Origin: Aquabacterium soli
GTDB lineage: Bacteria > Pseudomonadota > Gammaproteobacteria > Burkholderiales > Burkholderiaceae_C
NCBI RefSeq assembly: GCF_003933735.1
Contig: NZ_RSED01000008.1
Coordinates: forward strand, 218,654 to 282,653
DNA length: 64,000 bases
Direction of reading: 5' to 3'
The translations under genes and the position numbers were made by a program. The notes under the pieces were generated by a model that ran no database searches, was not told where the DNA came from, and saw only the letters and a list, made by a program, of their open reading frames with translations. Below, one piece after another: positions 8,439 to 18,518 of this stretch; the first letter of the stretch is position 1, and every line of letters begins with the position of its first letter.

Positions 8439-9989
8439 ATGACCTTGTCGATTTCTTCCATGCTGCTGCGTTCACAGTTCCCTCTGTCGCGCATGGGCGC
8501 CATGATGTCGCTGGCCAGTGTGCTGGTGGGCGCCGCATTGCTGCCCTTGCCGGCGCAGGCTCAGCAGGCCCCCGTGGCCGCAGCTCAGCCCGCCCCGATC
8601 GTGCGTGGCCTGCCCGACTTCACCGAACTGGTCGACAAGGTCAGCCCCTCTGTCGTCAACATCCGCACCACGCAGCGCGTGCAGGTGGGGGGGCAGGGCG
8701 AGGAGATGGACGAGCAGATGCAGGAGTTCTTCCGCCGCTTCTTCGGCATGCCCATGCCGGGCCAGCCCGTGCCCAAGCAGAACAGGCCCAAGGGCAAGGG
8801 CGGCAAGGAAGCCGAGCCGCAAAGTGAAGAGCGTCCGCGCGGCGTGGGCTCCGGCTTCATCCTCACGGCCGATGGGTTCGTGATGACCAACGCCCATGTG
8901 GTCGATGGTGCCGATGATGTGTACGTCACCTTGACGGATCAGCGCGAGCTCAAGGCCAAGGTCGTGGGCATCGACAAGCGCACCGATGTTGCGGTCGTCA
9001 AGATCGATGCCTCCAACCTGCCGGCCGTGCGTGTGGGCGATGTGAGCAAGCTCAAGGTGGGTGAATGGGTGATGGCTATCGGGTCGCCCTTCGGTCTGGA
9101 GAACACCGTCACAGCCGGCATCGTGAGCGCCAAGGCGCGCGACACCGGTGAAGAGATCCGCTTCATTCAGACGGATGTGGCCGTGAACCCCGGCAACTCC
9201 GGCGGGCCGCTGATCAACATGCGCGGCGAGGTCGTCGGCATCAATTCGCAGATACTCAGTCGCTCGGGCGGCTTCATGGGCATCTCATTCTCGATCCCCA
9301 TCGACGATGCGCTGCGCGTGGCTGACCAACTGCGGGCCAGTGGCAAGGTGGTGCGTGGCCGCATCGGCGTGGCCATCGAGCCTGTGAGCAAGGAAGTGGC
9401 CGACTCGCTCGGGCTGGCCAAGCCTCAGGGCGCGGTGGTGCGCATGGTCGATCCGGGTGGTCCGGCCGACAAGGCAGGTGTCGAGGCCGGTGACATCATC
9501 ACGCGCTTCAACGGCGTGGTAGTGGACAAGGCGGGCGATCTGCCGCGTCTGGTGGGTGTCACGAAGCCCGGCACGAAGGCCACGCTGCAGGTGTTCCGCC
9601 GCGGTGCCTACAAGGATCTGCCGGTCAATGTGGTTGAGCTTGATGACAAGCCCAAGCAGCAGGCTGCGGCGGGGTCATCCGGCACGCCAGGCAAGACCGA
9701 AGGCAAGCTGGCCGCATCGGCCCTGGGCCTGGAGCTGTCCAGCCTGACTGCGGAGCAGAAGCGCGAGCTCAAGATCAACAGCGGCGTGCTGGTGGTCGAT
9801 GCTGACGGGCCTGCCCAGCGCGCCGGTCTGCGTGAGGGTGACGTGATCTTGGCCATTGCCAACGTGCAGGTGGCGGACGTGAAGCAGTTCGAAGCCGTAC
9901 TTGGCAAGGTGGACCGCAGCCGCCCTGTGAGCGTGCTGGTGCGCCGTGGCGAGTGGGCCCAGTACGCGGTGATCAGGCCCAACAACTGA
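8439..9989 (+). CDS. mucD: Periplasmic serine protease/chaperone MucD (DegP/HtrA family)
   Basis: MucD degrades misfolded envelope proteins and lowers sigma-E activation. The 516-residue protein has a signal peptide cut after AQA near residue 37, a trypsin-like domain with the triad His153 (TNAHVVDG), Asp183 (RTDVAVVK) and Ser254 (GNSGGP), and two PDZ domains (about 300-395 and 420-510, GDIITRFNGVVV and GDVILAIANVQV). A Lys/Gly-rich loop lies between the signal and the protease core. ATG 8439 gives a normal signal peptide; the frame is open upstream to 8295 but that region has no signal features. 174 bases separate it from mucB, so it may have its own promoter. Confidence 0.95.
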   Translation: MTLSISSMLLRSQFPLSRMGAMMSLASVLVGAALLPLPAQAQQAPVAAAQPAPIVRGLPDFTELVDKVSPSVVNIRTTQRVQVGGQGEEMDEQMQEFFRRFFGMPMPGQPVPKQNRPKGKGGKEAEPQSEERPRGVGSGFILTADGFVMTNAHVVDGADDVYVTLTDQRELKAKVVGIDKRTDVAVVKIDASNLPAVRVGDVSKLKVGEWVMAIGSPFGLENTVTAGIVSAKARDTGEEIRFIQTDVAVNPGNSGGPLINMRGEVVGINSQILSRSGGFMGISFSIPIDDALRVADQLRASGKVVRGRIGVAIEPVSKEVADSLGLAKPQGAVVRMVDPGGPADKAGVEAGDIITRFNGVVVDKAGDLPRLVGVTKPGTKATLQVFRRGAYKDLPVNVVELDDKPKQQAAAGSSGTPGKTEGKLAASALGLELSSLTAEQKRELKINSGVLVVDADGPAQRAGLREGDVILAIANVQVADVKQFEAVLGKVDRSRPVSVLVRRGEWAQYAVIRPNN

Positions 9990-10037
9990 GCTGCCCGACA
10001 AGGCTAAGAGCCGCCGGGGCGACCCTGATGTCGTCCT

Positions 10038-10079
10038 GGTTTTTTGCTTTGTGAAAAAACCAACATTTTTTCAGGTTGG
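10038..10079 (+). terminator. Overlapping alternative hairpins after mucD
   Basis: GGTTTTTT (10038-10045) pairs with AAAAAACC (10054-10061). The same A-tract, as TGAAAAAA (10052-10059), pairs equally well with TTTTTTCA (10066-10073), and CCAAC (10060-10064) pairs with GTTGG (10075-10079). Only one of the A-tract stems can form at a time. The site is where a terminator for the rpoE-mucD operon is expected, but the stems are A/T-rich and weak. Confidence 0.45.
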
Positions 10080-10199
10080 CGCAACGCGTCATCAGACCCC
10101 GGTGCCATGTTGATAAGTTGGAGCGGATGGCGAGGTGCCCGCGAAGCCGTTCCCGAGGGATTCGCTACAATCCACCCCCGACGCGAAACTTGGCCTGAT

Positions 10200-10223
10200 T
10201 TATTCACAAAGCCCTGTGGATAA
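10200..10223. promoter_or_regulatory. Pair of inverted DnaA-box-like sites upstream of lepA
   Basis: TTATTCACA (10200-10208) and TGTGGATAA (10215-10223) lie head to head with six bases between. The second is a perfect DnaA box (TTATCCACA) on the minus strand; the first differs at one position. As RNA the two arms would also form a 9-bp stem with one G-U pair, so the site could be a hairpin instead of a protein site. dnaA itself is not in the window. Confidence 0.45.
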
Positions 10224-10304
10224 GCTGTGCAAAAATGTGCTGTGGGCGGTCGCCAACGACCCCGTGACCCCGGTCTGGAGGGGCTTGCCGGGGATGCTTT
10301 TGGC

Positions 10305-10310
10305 TACAAT
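10305..10310 (+). promoter_or_regulatory. -10 element (TACAAT) upstream of the lepA leader
   Basis: TACAAT in the context GGCTACAATG predicts a start site near 10317, which is the first base of the first leader hairpin. A -35 is poor (TTGCCG at 10285-10290 gives a 14-base spacer). The same context occurs at 34780-34785 on the minus strand ahead of dksA. Confidence 0.4.
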
Positions 10311-10316
10311 GAAAGC

Positions 10317-10383
10317 CCAACAAGCAGTTGCCATACGTTTTTGTTGGAAGGCGCGTCATCCGTTTCGACGTGCCTTTTTTTTT
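10317..10383 (+). ncRNA. Two-hairpin leader or small RNA ending in an intrinsic terminator at the lepA ATG
   Basis: The first stem is CCAACAA (10317-10323) with TTGTTGG (10341-10347), perfect over 7 bp. Directly after it, AAGGCGCGTC (10348-10357) pairs with GACGTGCCTT (10367-10376), 10 bp with one G-U, followed by nine T (10375-10383). The lepA ATG is the next base. A transcript starting after the TACAAT would be about 66 nt. It could be an attenuator for lepA or a stand-alone small RNA. No match to a known RNA family is recognised. Confidence 0.5.
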
Positions 10384-12191
<1,808 letters not shown>

Positions 12192-12192
<1 letters not shown>

Positions 12193-13163
12193 TGAGTTTG
12201 ATCACTGGTGTGTTGTACGCGGCGCTGATCGCGTACCTGGGGGGCTGGTACCTGGGGCAATGGCAGGGCAATTTCGCCTTGCTGCTCTTCATCCTCACGA
12301 TGGTGACGCTGGTGTACTGGCTGGCCGAGCGCTACAAGTTCCGCCCGGCCCGCGAGGCCGCGGCCGCCAGGCTGCTGGAGCAGGACCAGGCCCGCCGTGG
12401 CCAACTGGCCTCGCAAGGCATCTCGCAGGTCGATGGCAACGTGGAAGAAGCCCGTGCCAGGCTGCTGATGCAGCCCTGGTGGCTGGACTGGACTGCTGGG
12501 CTGTTCCCGGTGATCTGCGCCGTGTTCCTGATGCGCTCCTTCCTGTTCGAGCCTTTCAAGATCCCGTCGGGTTCGATGATCCCGACGCTGCTGGTGGGTG
12601 ACCTGATTTTGGTCAACAAATTCCACTACGGCATTCGCCTGCCTGTGATCAACAAGAAGGTGGTCGACAACCACAACCCCGAGCGCGGGGATGTGATCGT
12701 GTTCCGCTTCCCGGTGAACCCGAGCATCGACTACATCAAGCGTGTGGTGGCGGTACCTGGCGATGAGGTGTCCTACATCAACAAGAAGCTCTACATCAAC
12801 GGCAAGCTGATCGAGCAGATGCCGCTGGCAGAGTTCTACGATGAAGACAGCATGCGCTACACCTTGCAGTACTCCGAGAAGCTGGGCGCGGCCGAGCATC
12901 GGATCCTGGTCGACAAGGACCGTCCGGGCTACATTCCCGAGCGTGCCATCGAGCAGTTTCCTCACCGAGAGATGTGCCGTTACAGCGGGGAAGGCGTGAC
13001 CTGCAAAGTGCCTCAGGGCTACTTCTACGCCATGGGCGACAACCGCGACAATTCCCAGGATTCGCGCTACTGGGGCTTCGTACCCGAAGAGAACATCGTG
13101 GGCAAGGCCTTCGTGGTCTGGATGAACTTCGGCGATTTCAAGCGCATCGGCTTCTTCAATTGA
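12192..13163 (+). CDS. lepB: Signal peptidase I (LepB)
   Basis: LepB removes signal peptides from exported proteins at the periplasmic face of the inner membrane. The 323-residue protein has two N-terminal transmembrane helices (about 4-22 and 27-45) and a third hydrophobic stretch near 100-118. The catalytic dyad is Ser128 in IPSGSMIP and Lys183 in YIKRVVAVPGD. Box E is MGDNRDNSQDSRYWG. The ATG shares its first base with the lepA stop. A conserved DUF4845 gene follows after 17 bases. Confidence 0.96.
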
Positions 13164-13180
13164 GTTTCATGGAGGCGAGG

Positions 13181-13558
13181 ATGAAACCTGTGATTCGATC
13201 GAATGCGATGGCTCGCCGCCAGCGCGGCATCACGCTGTTCGGTCTGCTGTTCTGGGCCGTGATCGTGGGCGCCGTGGCGGTGGTGCTGATGAAGCTGTTC
13301 CCAGCCATCAATGAGTACCGGACCATCCAGAGCGTGGTCAACGCGGTGGCCAAGAGCGGTGCCAGCAGCGTGCCGGAGGTGCGTACTGCGTTCGACCAGC
13401 GCAGTTCGGTGGAGTACGGTATCGAATCGATCACGAGCCGCGACCTCGAAATCACCAAGGACAACGATCAGATCGTCATTCGTTTTGCCTACGACAAGGA
13501 GATCGAGCTGATCGATCCAGTGTTCCTGGTGATCAAGTTCAAGGGCCACTCACGGTGA
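13181..13558 (+). CDS. DUF4845 single-pass membrane protein
   Basis: A 125-residue protein of the DUF4845 family, commonly found between lepB and rnc in beta- and gammaproteobacteria. Residues 10-20 (RQRGITLFGLLF) resemble a type IV prepilin N-terminus, followed by one hydrophobic helix (about 17-36) and a periplasmic domain. Function is unknown; a pseudopilin-like envelope role is inference. GGAGG at 13171 supports ATG 13181 over ATG 13169. Its stop overlaps the rnc GTG by four bases. Confidence 0.85.
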   Translation: MKPVIRSNAMARRQRGITLFGLLFWAVIVGAVAVVLMKLFPAINEYRTIQSVVNAVAKSGASSVPEVRTAFDQRSSVEYGIESITSRDLEITKDNDQIVIRFAYDKEIELIDPVFLVIKFKGHSR

Positions 13559-14295
13559 CAAGGCGCGGGGCCGCCGGGTCGCCGCCGTCCCCGTCACACG
13601 GTTCCGCGTCTGCCCACCCACTCAATGCACTGCAGGAGCGGCTGGGCCACCAGTTCGCCGACTCGGGCCTGCTCCGTCGTGCGCTGACGCACAAGAGCTT
13701 CGGGGCGGAGCAGAACGAGCGCCTGGAGTTTCTGGGTGATTCGGTGCTCAACCTGGCGGTGTCCGACCTGCTGTACCGCCAGTTCGCCCGCAACGACGAG
13801 GGCGATCTGACCAGAGTCCGTGCCCACCTGGTGCGCCAGGACACCCTGCACAAGTTGGCCCTGACGCTGCACCTGCCCGAGGTGCTGCGCATGAGCGAAG
13901 GCGAGGCCAAAGGCGGTGGTGCGCAGCGCCCCTCCATCCTGGCCGACGCCCTGGAGGCCATCATCGGTGCTGTCTACCTGGACAGCGGCTTCGACGCGGC
14001 CCGCGCCCTGGTGCTGCGCCTGTTCGAGCCGCTGGTGGCCGAAACCACCTCCGAGGTCTGGCGCAAGGACGCCAAGACCGCCTTGCAGGAATGGCTTCAA
14101 GGGCGCAAACTGCCTTTGCCCAGCTACCGCATCGAGGCCACCAAGGGCAAGGCCCATGCACAGGTGTTCGTGGTGGTGTGCGAGCTGACCACTCAAGGAT
14201 GGTCCGTGAGCGGCGAGGGCGCCTCGCGCCGTGCGGCCGAGCAGGTGGCCGCCCAGCTCGCCCTGGATCGCCTGCTGGCCGAAGGCGCCGCCTGA
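13555..14295 (+). CDS. rnc: Ribonuclease III
   Basis: RNase III cuts double-stranded RNA in rRNA precursors and many mRNAs. The 246-residue protein has the endonuclease domain (about 22-165) with the signature [12 protein letters not shown] and the metal-binding [15 protein letters not shown], then a double-stranded-RNA-binding domain (about 172-240, [20 protein letters not shown]). The GTG start overlaps the upstream stop (GTGA); about 20 Ser/Pro/Gly-rich residues precede the domain, so a later start is possible. The rnc-era-recO-pdxJ-acpS order is typical of proteobacteria. Confidence 0.95.
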   Translation: MTRRGAAGSPPSPSHGSASAHPLNALQERLGHQFADSGLLRRALTHKSFGAEQNERLEFLGDSVLNLAVSDLLYRQFARNDEGDLTRVRAHLVRQDTLHKLALTLHLPEVLRMSEGEAKGGGAQRPSILADALEAIIGAVYLDSGFDAARALVLRLFEPLVAETTSEVWRKDAKTALQEWLQGRKLPLPSYRIEATKGKAHAQVFVVVCELTTQGWSVSGEGASRRAAEQVAAQLALDRLLAEGAA

Positions 14296-14366
14296 GGTTT
14301 TCTGCGCATGGCCTGGCGCCAGAGCCGTTTCTGTTTTTCTTGAATTTCGCATTGCCCCCATTGCCC

Positions 14367-15389
14367 ATGTCCACGCCTGAACACGACATCCCCGACGACA
14401 CTCCTGATCTCGACGCCATGCTCGCTGGGCTGGCCCTGGCCAAGACGGGGCAGGGTGCGGGGCAGGTGCCTGCGTCGGAGCAGCGCTGTGGCCTGGTGGC
14501 CATCGTGGGGCGCCCCAATGTGGGCAAGTCCACGCTGATGAACGCGCTGGTGGGCCAGAAGGTGTCCATCACCTCGAAGAAGGCGCAGACCACGCGGCAC
14601 CGCATCACCGGCATCCGCACCGACGGCGACAGCCAGTTCGTGTTCATCGACACGCCGGGTTTCCAGACGCGTCATACCGTCAAGGGCACGGCCGCACTCA
14701 ACCGCAACCTCAACAAGACGGTGCAGTCCACGTTGTCGGATGTGGACGTGGTGCTGTTTTTGGTGGAGGCTGGTCGCTTCGGGCCGGACGATGCCAAGGT
14801 GCTGGCCCTGATGCCCAAGGACAAGCCCGTTTTCCTGGTGGCCAACAAGCTGGACGCAGTCAAGCAGCGGTCCGACCTGCTGCCCTGGCTGCAGCAGATG
14901 CAGACGCACCATGCCTTTGCCGAGTTCGTGCCTTTGTCGGCGCACAAGCTCGATGATGTGCGCCGCCTGGCCGGTATCGTGCGGCCCTACCTGCCGCAGC
15001 AGGCATGGTGGTACGACGAAGAGGCCCTGACCGACCGCACCGACCGCTTCCTGGCCAGCGAGATCATCCGCGAGAAGCTGTTCCGACTGACGGGTGATGA
15101 ACTGCCCTACACCTCGACCGTGGTGATCGACACCTACACCGAAGAGCCGTCCGATCGGCCCGAGGGCCGGGCGCTGCTGCGCATCGCCGCGTCCATCGTC
15201 GTCGAACGCGATTCGCACAAGGGCATGGTCATCGGCGACAAGGGTGATCGCCTCAAGCGCATCGGCACCGAGGCCCGCACCGAGCTGGAGCGCCTGCTCG
15301 ATACCAAGGTGTTCCTCGAGATCTGGGTGAAGGTCCGCTCTGGTTGGGCCGATGACGAGGCGCGCCTGCGCACCTACGGTTACGAGTGA
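14367..15389 (+). CDS. era: GTPase Era
   Basis: Era binds the 3' end of 16S rRNA and helps mature the 30S subunit. The 340-residue protein has G1 GRPNVGKST (about 48-56), the switch segment [10 protein letters not shown]3 DTPGF, G4 NKLD and a C-terminal KH domain with [15 protein letters not shown]. It is about 40 residues longer than E. coli Era because of an acidic N-terminal extension ([12 protein letters not shown]). ATG 14367 is the first ATG of the conserved frame after rnc; no clear Shine-Dalgarno is visible. Its stop overlaps the recO GTG. Confidence 0.95.
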   Translation: MSTPEHDIPDDTPDLDAMLAGLALAKTGQGAGQVPASEQRCGLVAIVGRPNVGKSTLMNALVGQKVSITSKKAQTTRHRITGIRTDGDSQFVFIDTPGFQTRHTVKGTAALNRNLNKTVQSTLSDVDVVLFLVEAGRFGPDDAKVLALMPKDKPVFLVANKLDAVKQRSDLLPWLQQMQTHHAFAEFVPLSAHKLDDVRRLAGIVRPYLPQQAWWYDEEALTDRTDRFLASEIIREKLFRLTGDELPYTSTVVIDTYTEEPSDRPEGRALLRIAASIVVERDSHKGMVIGDKGDRLKRIGTEARTELERLLDTKVFLEIWVKVRSGWADDEARLRTYGYE

Positions 15390-16150
15390 AGGTTCGCGCC
15401 GCCACCGCGGCCTTCGTGCTGCACAGCCATGACTGGAGCGAGTCCAGCCTGATCCTGGACCTGTTCACGCGCGCGCATGGGCGTGTGGTGGCGGTGGCCA
15501 AGGGGGCCAAGCGGCCTTACTCGCAACTGCGGCCCGTGCTGCTGCCGTTTCAGCGGCTGTCGGTGACTTTCGGTGCCAAGCAGGGGCAGGACGTGGAGGT
15601 GTGGCTGCTGCGGCAGGCCGAGTGGGCCGGCGGGCCTGCCTGGCCTGGCGGTGCGGCCATGCTGCCGGGCTTCTACGCCAATGAGCTGCTGATGCGCCTG
15701 CTACCGCGCCATGACCACCTGCCGCGCCTGTTCGATGCTTATGCGGAGCTGTTGCCTGCGCTGACCTTACCGGGCACCCTGCACGCTGCCTTGCGTGCGT
15801 TCGAGCTGATGGTGTTGCGCCAGCTGGGCCATCTGCCGGACCTGTCTCTGCACAGCGCCAGCGGCGGGCCGGTGCATGACGACGTGCTCTACACCCTGCA
15901 CCCAGAACTGGGCGTGGCCGAGGCGCAGGGCGAGGATGCTGCCTTGCCGGGCTGGCTGATGCGCCAACTTGAGTCGGTGCTGGGTCCGGCCTTCGATCCT
16001 GATTCCGACGGGCTGCCCGAGCCGCTGCTTCAGGCCTGTAGCCTGGGATCGTCCGACCTGCGCACGGTGTTGCGCGGCGTCCTTCACTATCATGTAGGGC
16101 CGCAGCCGCTGCGCACGCGGCAATTGATGATGGATCTGCAGCAGACATGA
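15386..16150 (+). CDS. recO: DNA repair protein RecO
   Basis: RecO with RecR loads RecA onto SSB-coated DNA in the RecFOR pathway. The 254-residue protein has the N-terminal OB fold ([43 protein letters not shown]) and a helical C-terminal domain. The zinc-binding cysteine cluster found in some RecO proteins is absent. GTG 15386 overlaps the era stop in GTGA, and its own stop overlaps pdxJ in the same way, so all three are probably translated as a coupled set. Confidence 0.92.
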   Translation: MKVRAATAAFVLHSHDWSESSLILDLFTRAHGRVVAVAKGAKRPYSQLRPVLLPFQRLSVTFGAKQGQDVEVWLLRQAEWAGGPAWPGGAAMLPGFYANELLMRLLPRHDHLPRLFDAYAELLPALTLPGTLHAALRAFELMVLRQLGHLPDLSLHSASGGPVHDDVLYTLHPELGVAEAQGEDAALPGWLMRQLESVLGPAFDPDSDGLPEPLLQACSLGSSDLRTVLRGVLHYHVGPQPLRTRQLMMDLQQT

Positions 16151-16968
16151 GCCTTTCACCCTTGCAATGGACCGACACCCACGCCGCGCTGCTGGGGGTC
16201 AACATCGACCATGTGGCCACGGTGCGCAATGCGCGCGGTGGGGTCTACCCCGATCCGGTGGCGCTGGCCCAGGTGGCGGTGGAGGCGGGCGCCGACATCA
16301 TCACCTTCCACCTGCGTGAAGACCGCCGCCACATCCGTGACGACGATGTCGTGCGCCTGAAAGAGCACATCAAGGCGCCGCTGAACTTCGAGGCGGCCGT
16401 GACGGACGAAATGGTGGCGCTGATCGAGCGCACCCGCCCTGAGCACGTGTGCCTGGTACCAGAGCGCCGCCAGGAGATCACCACCGAAGGCGGGCTGGAC
16501 GTGCGCGGCCAGCTGGCTCGGGTGAAGGACGCCTGTGGCCGCCTGGCCGCCGCGGGTAGCCGCGTGTCCCTCTTCATCGGTGCAGACCGGGATCAGATCG
16601 ATGCCGCCGCGGAGGCGGGCGCGCCTTGCGTGGAACTGCACACCGGCGCCCTGGCCAATGCCTGGTGGGCCCAGGATGACGCGGCCGTGCAGGCCGAGCT
16701 GGACCGCCTGGTGCGGGGCCTGCGCCACGCCGGCTCGCTGGGGCTGCGCACGCACGCAGGCCATGGCCTGGCCTTGAGCGACACGGGCCCCGCCTTGCCG
16801 TGGCTGCCGCCTGCCGCGCGCACCAGCAGCGCCGCCCTGGTGGCGGCCCTGCCCGAGGTGCTGGAGCTGCACATCGGCCACGCCCTGATCGGTCATGCCC
16901 TGATGGTGGGCCTGCGCCAGGCCATTGGTGACTTCAAGGCCGAGATCGTGCGGAGCCGCCGGCCATGA
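16147..16968 (+). CDS. pdxJ: Pyridoxine 5'-phosphate synthase (PdxJ)
   Basis: PdxJ closes the ring of vitamin B6, condensing 1-deoxyxylulose 5-phosphate with 3-amino-2-oxopropyl phosphate. The 273-residue protein has the family segments [42 protein letters not shown] and [18 protein letters not shown], and a phosphate-binding end ([14 protein letters not shown]). The start overlaps the recO stop. Linkage pdxJ-acpS is widely conserved. Confidence 0.96.
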   Translation: MSLSPLQWTDTHAALLGVNIDHVATVRNARGGVYPDPVALAQVAVEAGADIITFHLREDRRHIRDDDVVRLKEHIKAPLNFEAAVTDEMVALIERTRPEHVCLVPERRQEITTEGGLDVRGQLARVKDACGRLAAAGSRVSLFIGADRDQIDAAAEAGAPCVELHTGALANAWWAQDDAAVQAELDRLVRGLRHAGSLGLRTHAGHGLALSDTGPALPWLPPAARTSSAALVAALPEVLELHIGHALIGHALMVGLRQAIGDFKAEIVRSRRP

Positions 16969-17363
16969 TCGTGGGCATAGGCACCGACCTGTGCGACATC
17001 CGCCGCATCCAGGCGACGCTCACCCGCAAGGGCGAGCGCTTTGCCGAGAAGGTGCTGGGCCCTGAAGAGTTGCTGGTGTACCGCCAGCGCACGGCACGGG
17101 TGCCAGCCCGCGGCCTGCGCTACCTGGCCACGCGCTTCGCCGCCAAGGAGGCGTTCTCCAAGGCCATCGGCCTGGGCATGCGCTGGCCCATGACCTGGCG
17201 CCATGTGCAGGTGCTCAACGCCGCCAGTGGCCGCCCTGAAATCTCACTGCGAGGGGACTTGCTGCCCTGGTTCGACGCCCGGGGCTGGAAGGCCCATGTC
17301 ACCGTCACCGACGAGGTGGACCATGCACTGGCCTTTGTCGTCGTTGAAACGCTCGCGCCCTGA
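16965..17363 (+). CDS. acpS: Holo-[acyl-carrier-protein] synthase (AcpS)
   Basis: AcpS transfers 4'-phosphopantetheine from CoA to the serine of apo-ACP (Ser37 of the acpP product in this window). The 132-residue protein has the two hallmark motifs [12 protein letters not shown] (Mg-binding Asp) and [22 protein letters not shown] overlaps the pdxJ stop by four bases. A gap of 33 bases separates it from nagZ. Confidence 0.95.
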   Translation: MIVGIGTDLCDIRRIQATLTRKGERFAEKVLGPEELLVYRQRTARVPARGLRYLATRFAAKEAFSKAIGLGMRWPMTWRHVQVLNAASGRPEISLRGDLLPWFDARGWKAHVTVTDEVDHALAFVVVETLAP

Positions 17364-17396
17364 ACCTCCTCCAAGAACAACACCGAACGATCACCC

Positions 17397-18518
17397 ATGG
17401 CCAAGAAGACCCCTGCTGCTCACCTTGCTTCGACCGCGCAAGAATCCGTTTTCCACGCGCCTGTGGTGCTCGACATCGAAGGCCTCAGCCTCAATGACGA
17501 CGACCGCCGTCGCTTGCGCCACCCGCTCACGGGCGGGTTGATCCTGTTCGGGCGCAACTGGCAGAGCCGGGCCCAGGTCACGGCCCTGTGCGCTGAGATC
17601 AAGTCCATCCGCCCGGATGTGCTGATCTGCGTGGACCATGAAGGCGGTCGCGTGCAGCGTTTCCGTACCGATGGTTTCACGCACCTGCCGCCCATGCGCG
17701 CCTTGGGCGAGATCTGGATGAACGATGGCAAGCAGCCCCCGGGCCATGGCGCGATGGCGGCCATGGACGCGGCCAGTGCCTGCGGCTATGTGCTGGCGGC
17801 CGAGCTGCGCGCCTGTGGCGTGGACCTGAGCTTCACGCCCGTGCTCGACCTGGACTGGGGCGGCAGCACCGTCATTGGCGACCGCGCCTTCCACGGGGAT
17901 GCCCGCGTGGCCACCACCCTGGCCCGCGCCGTGATGCAGGGCCTGCTGCACGCCGGCATGGCCAATTGCGGCAAGCATTTCCCTGGCCACGGTTTCGTCC
18001 AGGCCGATTCGCACGTGGAGATCCCGGTCGACAAGCGCAGCCTCAAGGCCATCCTGGCCGATGACGCCAAGCCCTACGAATGGCTGAGCACGGTGCTGAC
18101 CAGCGTGATGCCCGCCCATGTGATCTACCCCAAGGTGGACAGCCAGCCTGCGGGCTTCTCCAGCCGCTGGCTGCAGGAGATCCTGCGTGCACGCCTGGGC
18201 TTCACCGGCGCCATTTTCAGCGATGACCTGAGCATGGAAGGCGCCAGCGTGGCCGGCAGCCACACACAAGGTGCTGTTGCGGCGCTCAATGCCGGATGCG
18301 ATCTGGTGCTGCTGTGCAACCAGTCGCTCAAGGGCGGTGTGGCGGTGGATGCGCTGCTGGATGGCCTGCAGGCTGCACAGGCCCAGGGCGAGTGGGCGCC
18401 CAGCCCCGACAGCGAGGCACGCCGCCTGGACCTGCTGCCCCAGACCGCCCCCATGCCCTGGGACGACCTGATGCTGCACGCGCCTTACCAGCAGGCGCTG
18501 GCCAAGCTGCCGGCCTGA
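17397..18518 (+). CDS. nagZ: Beta-N-acetylhexosaminidase NagZ (GH3)
   Basis: NagZ removes N-acetylglucosamine from anhydromuropeptides in cytoplasmic peptidoglycan recycling; its product can induce AmpC-type beta-lactamases in some species. The 373-residue protein has the GH3 signature KHFPGHG (about 192-198), which includes the catalytic His, and the nucleophile Asp in FSDDLSMEG (near 275). It has no signal peptide, as expected for NagZ. The first 20 residues are a Lys/Ala-rich lead. It ends at base 18518, immediately next to the stop codon of the opposing gene. Confidence 0.94.
   Translation: MAKKTPAAHLASTAQESVFHAPVVLDIEGLSLNDDDRRRLRHPLTGGLILFGRNWQSRAQVTALCAEIKSIRPDVLICVDHEGGRVQRFRTDGFTHLPPMRALGEIWMNDGKQPPGHGAMAAMDAASACGYVLAAELRACGVDLSFTPVLDLDWGGSTVIGDRAFHGDARVATTLARAVMQGLLHAGMANCGKHFPGHGFVQADSHVEIPVDKRSLKAILADDAKPYEWLSTVLTSVMPAHVIYPKVDSQPAGFSSRWLQEILRARLGFTGAIFSDDLSMEGASVAGSHTQGAVAALNAGCDLVLLCNQSLKGGVAVDALLDGLQAAQAQGEWAPSPDSEARRLDLLPQTAPMPWDDLMLHAPYQQALAKLPA

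Larger units (their letters stand above)
9990..10383. other. 394-base non-coding region between mucD and lepA
   Basis: No credible gene is seen here. From left to right it holds overlapping alternative hairpins built on T6/A6/T6 tracts (10038-10079), a TACAAT at 10166-10171, two inverted DnaA-box-like sites (10200-10223), a second TACAAT at 10305-10310, and two consecutive stem-loops with a T9 run that ends at the lepA ATG. The frame of lepA stays open back to 10135, but no family member is known to me with such an extension. Confidence 0.7.

Noticed and set aside
10135..10383. In-frame N-terminal extension of LepA
   Set aside because: LepA homology begins exactly at ATG 10384, and the region has promoter, hairpin and terminator features typical of non-coding DNA.
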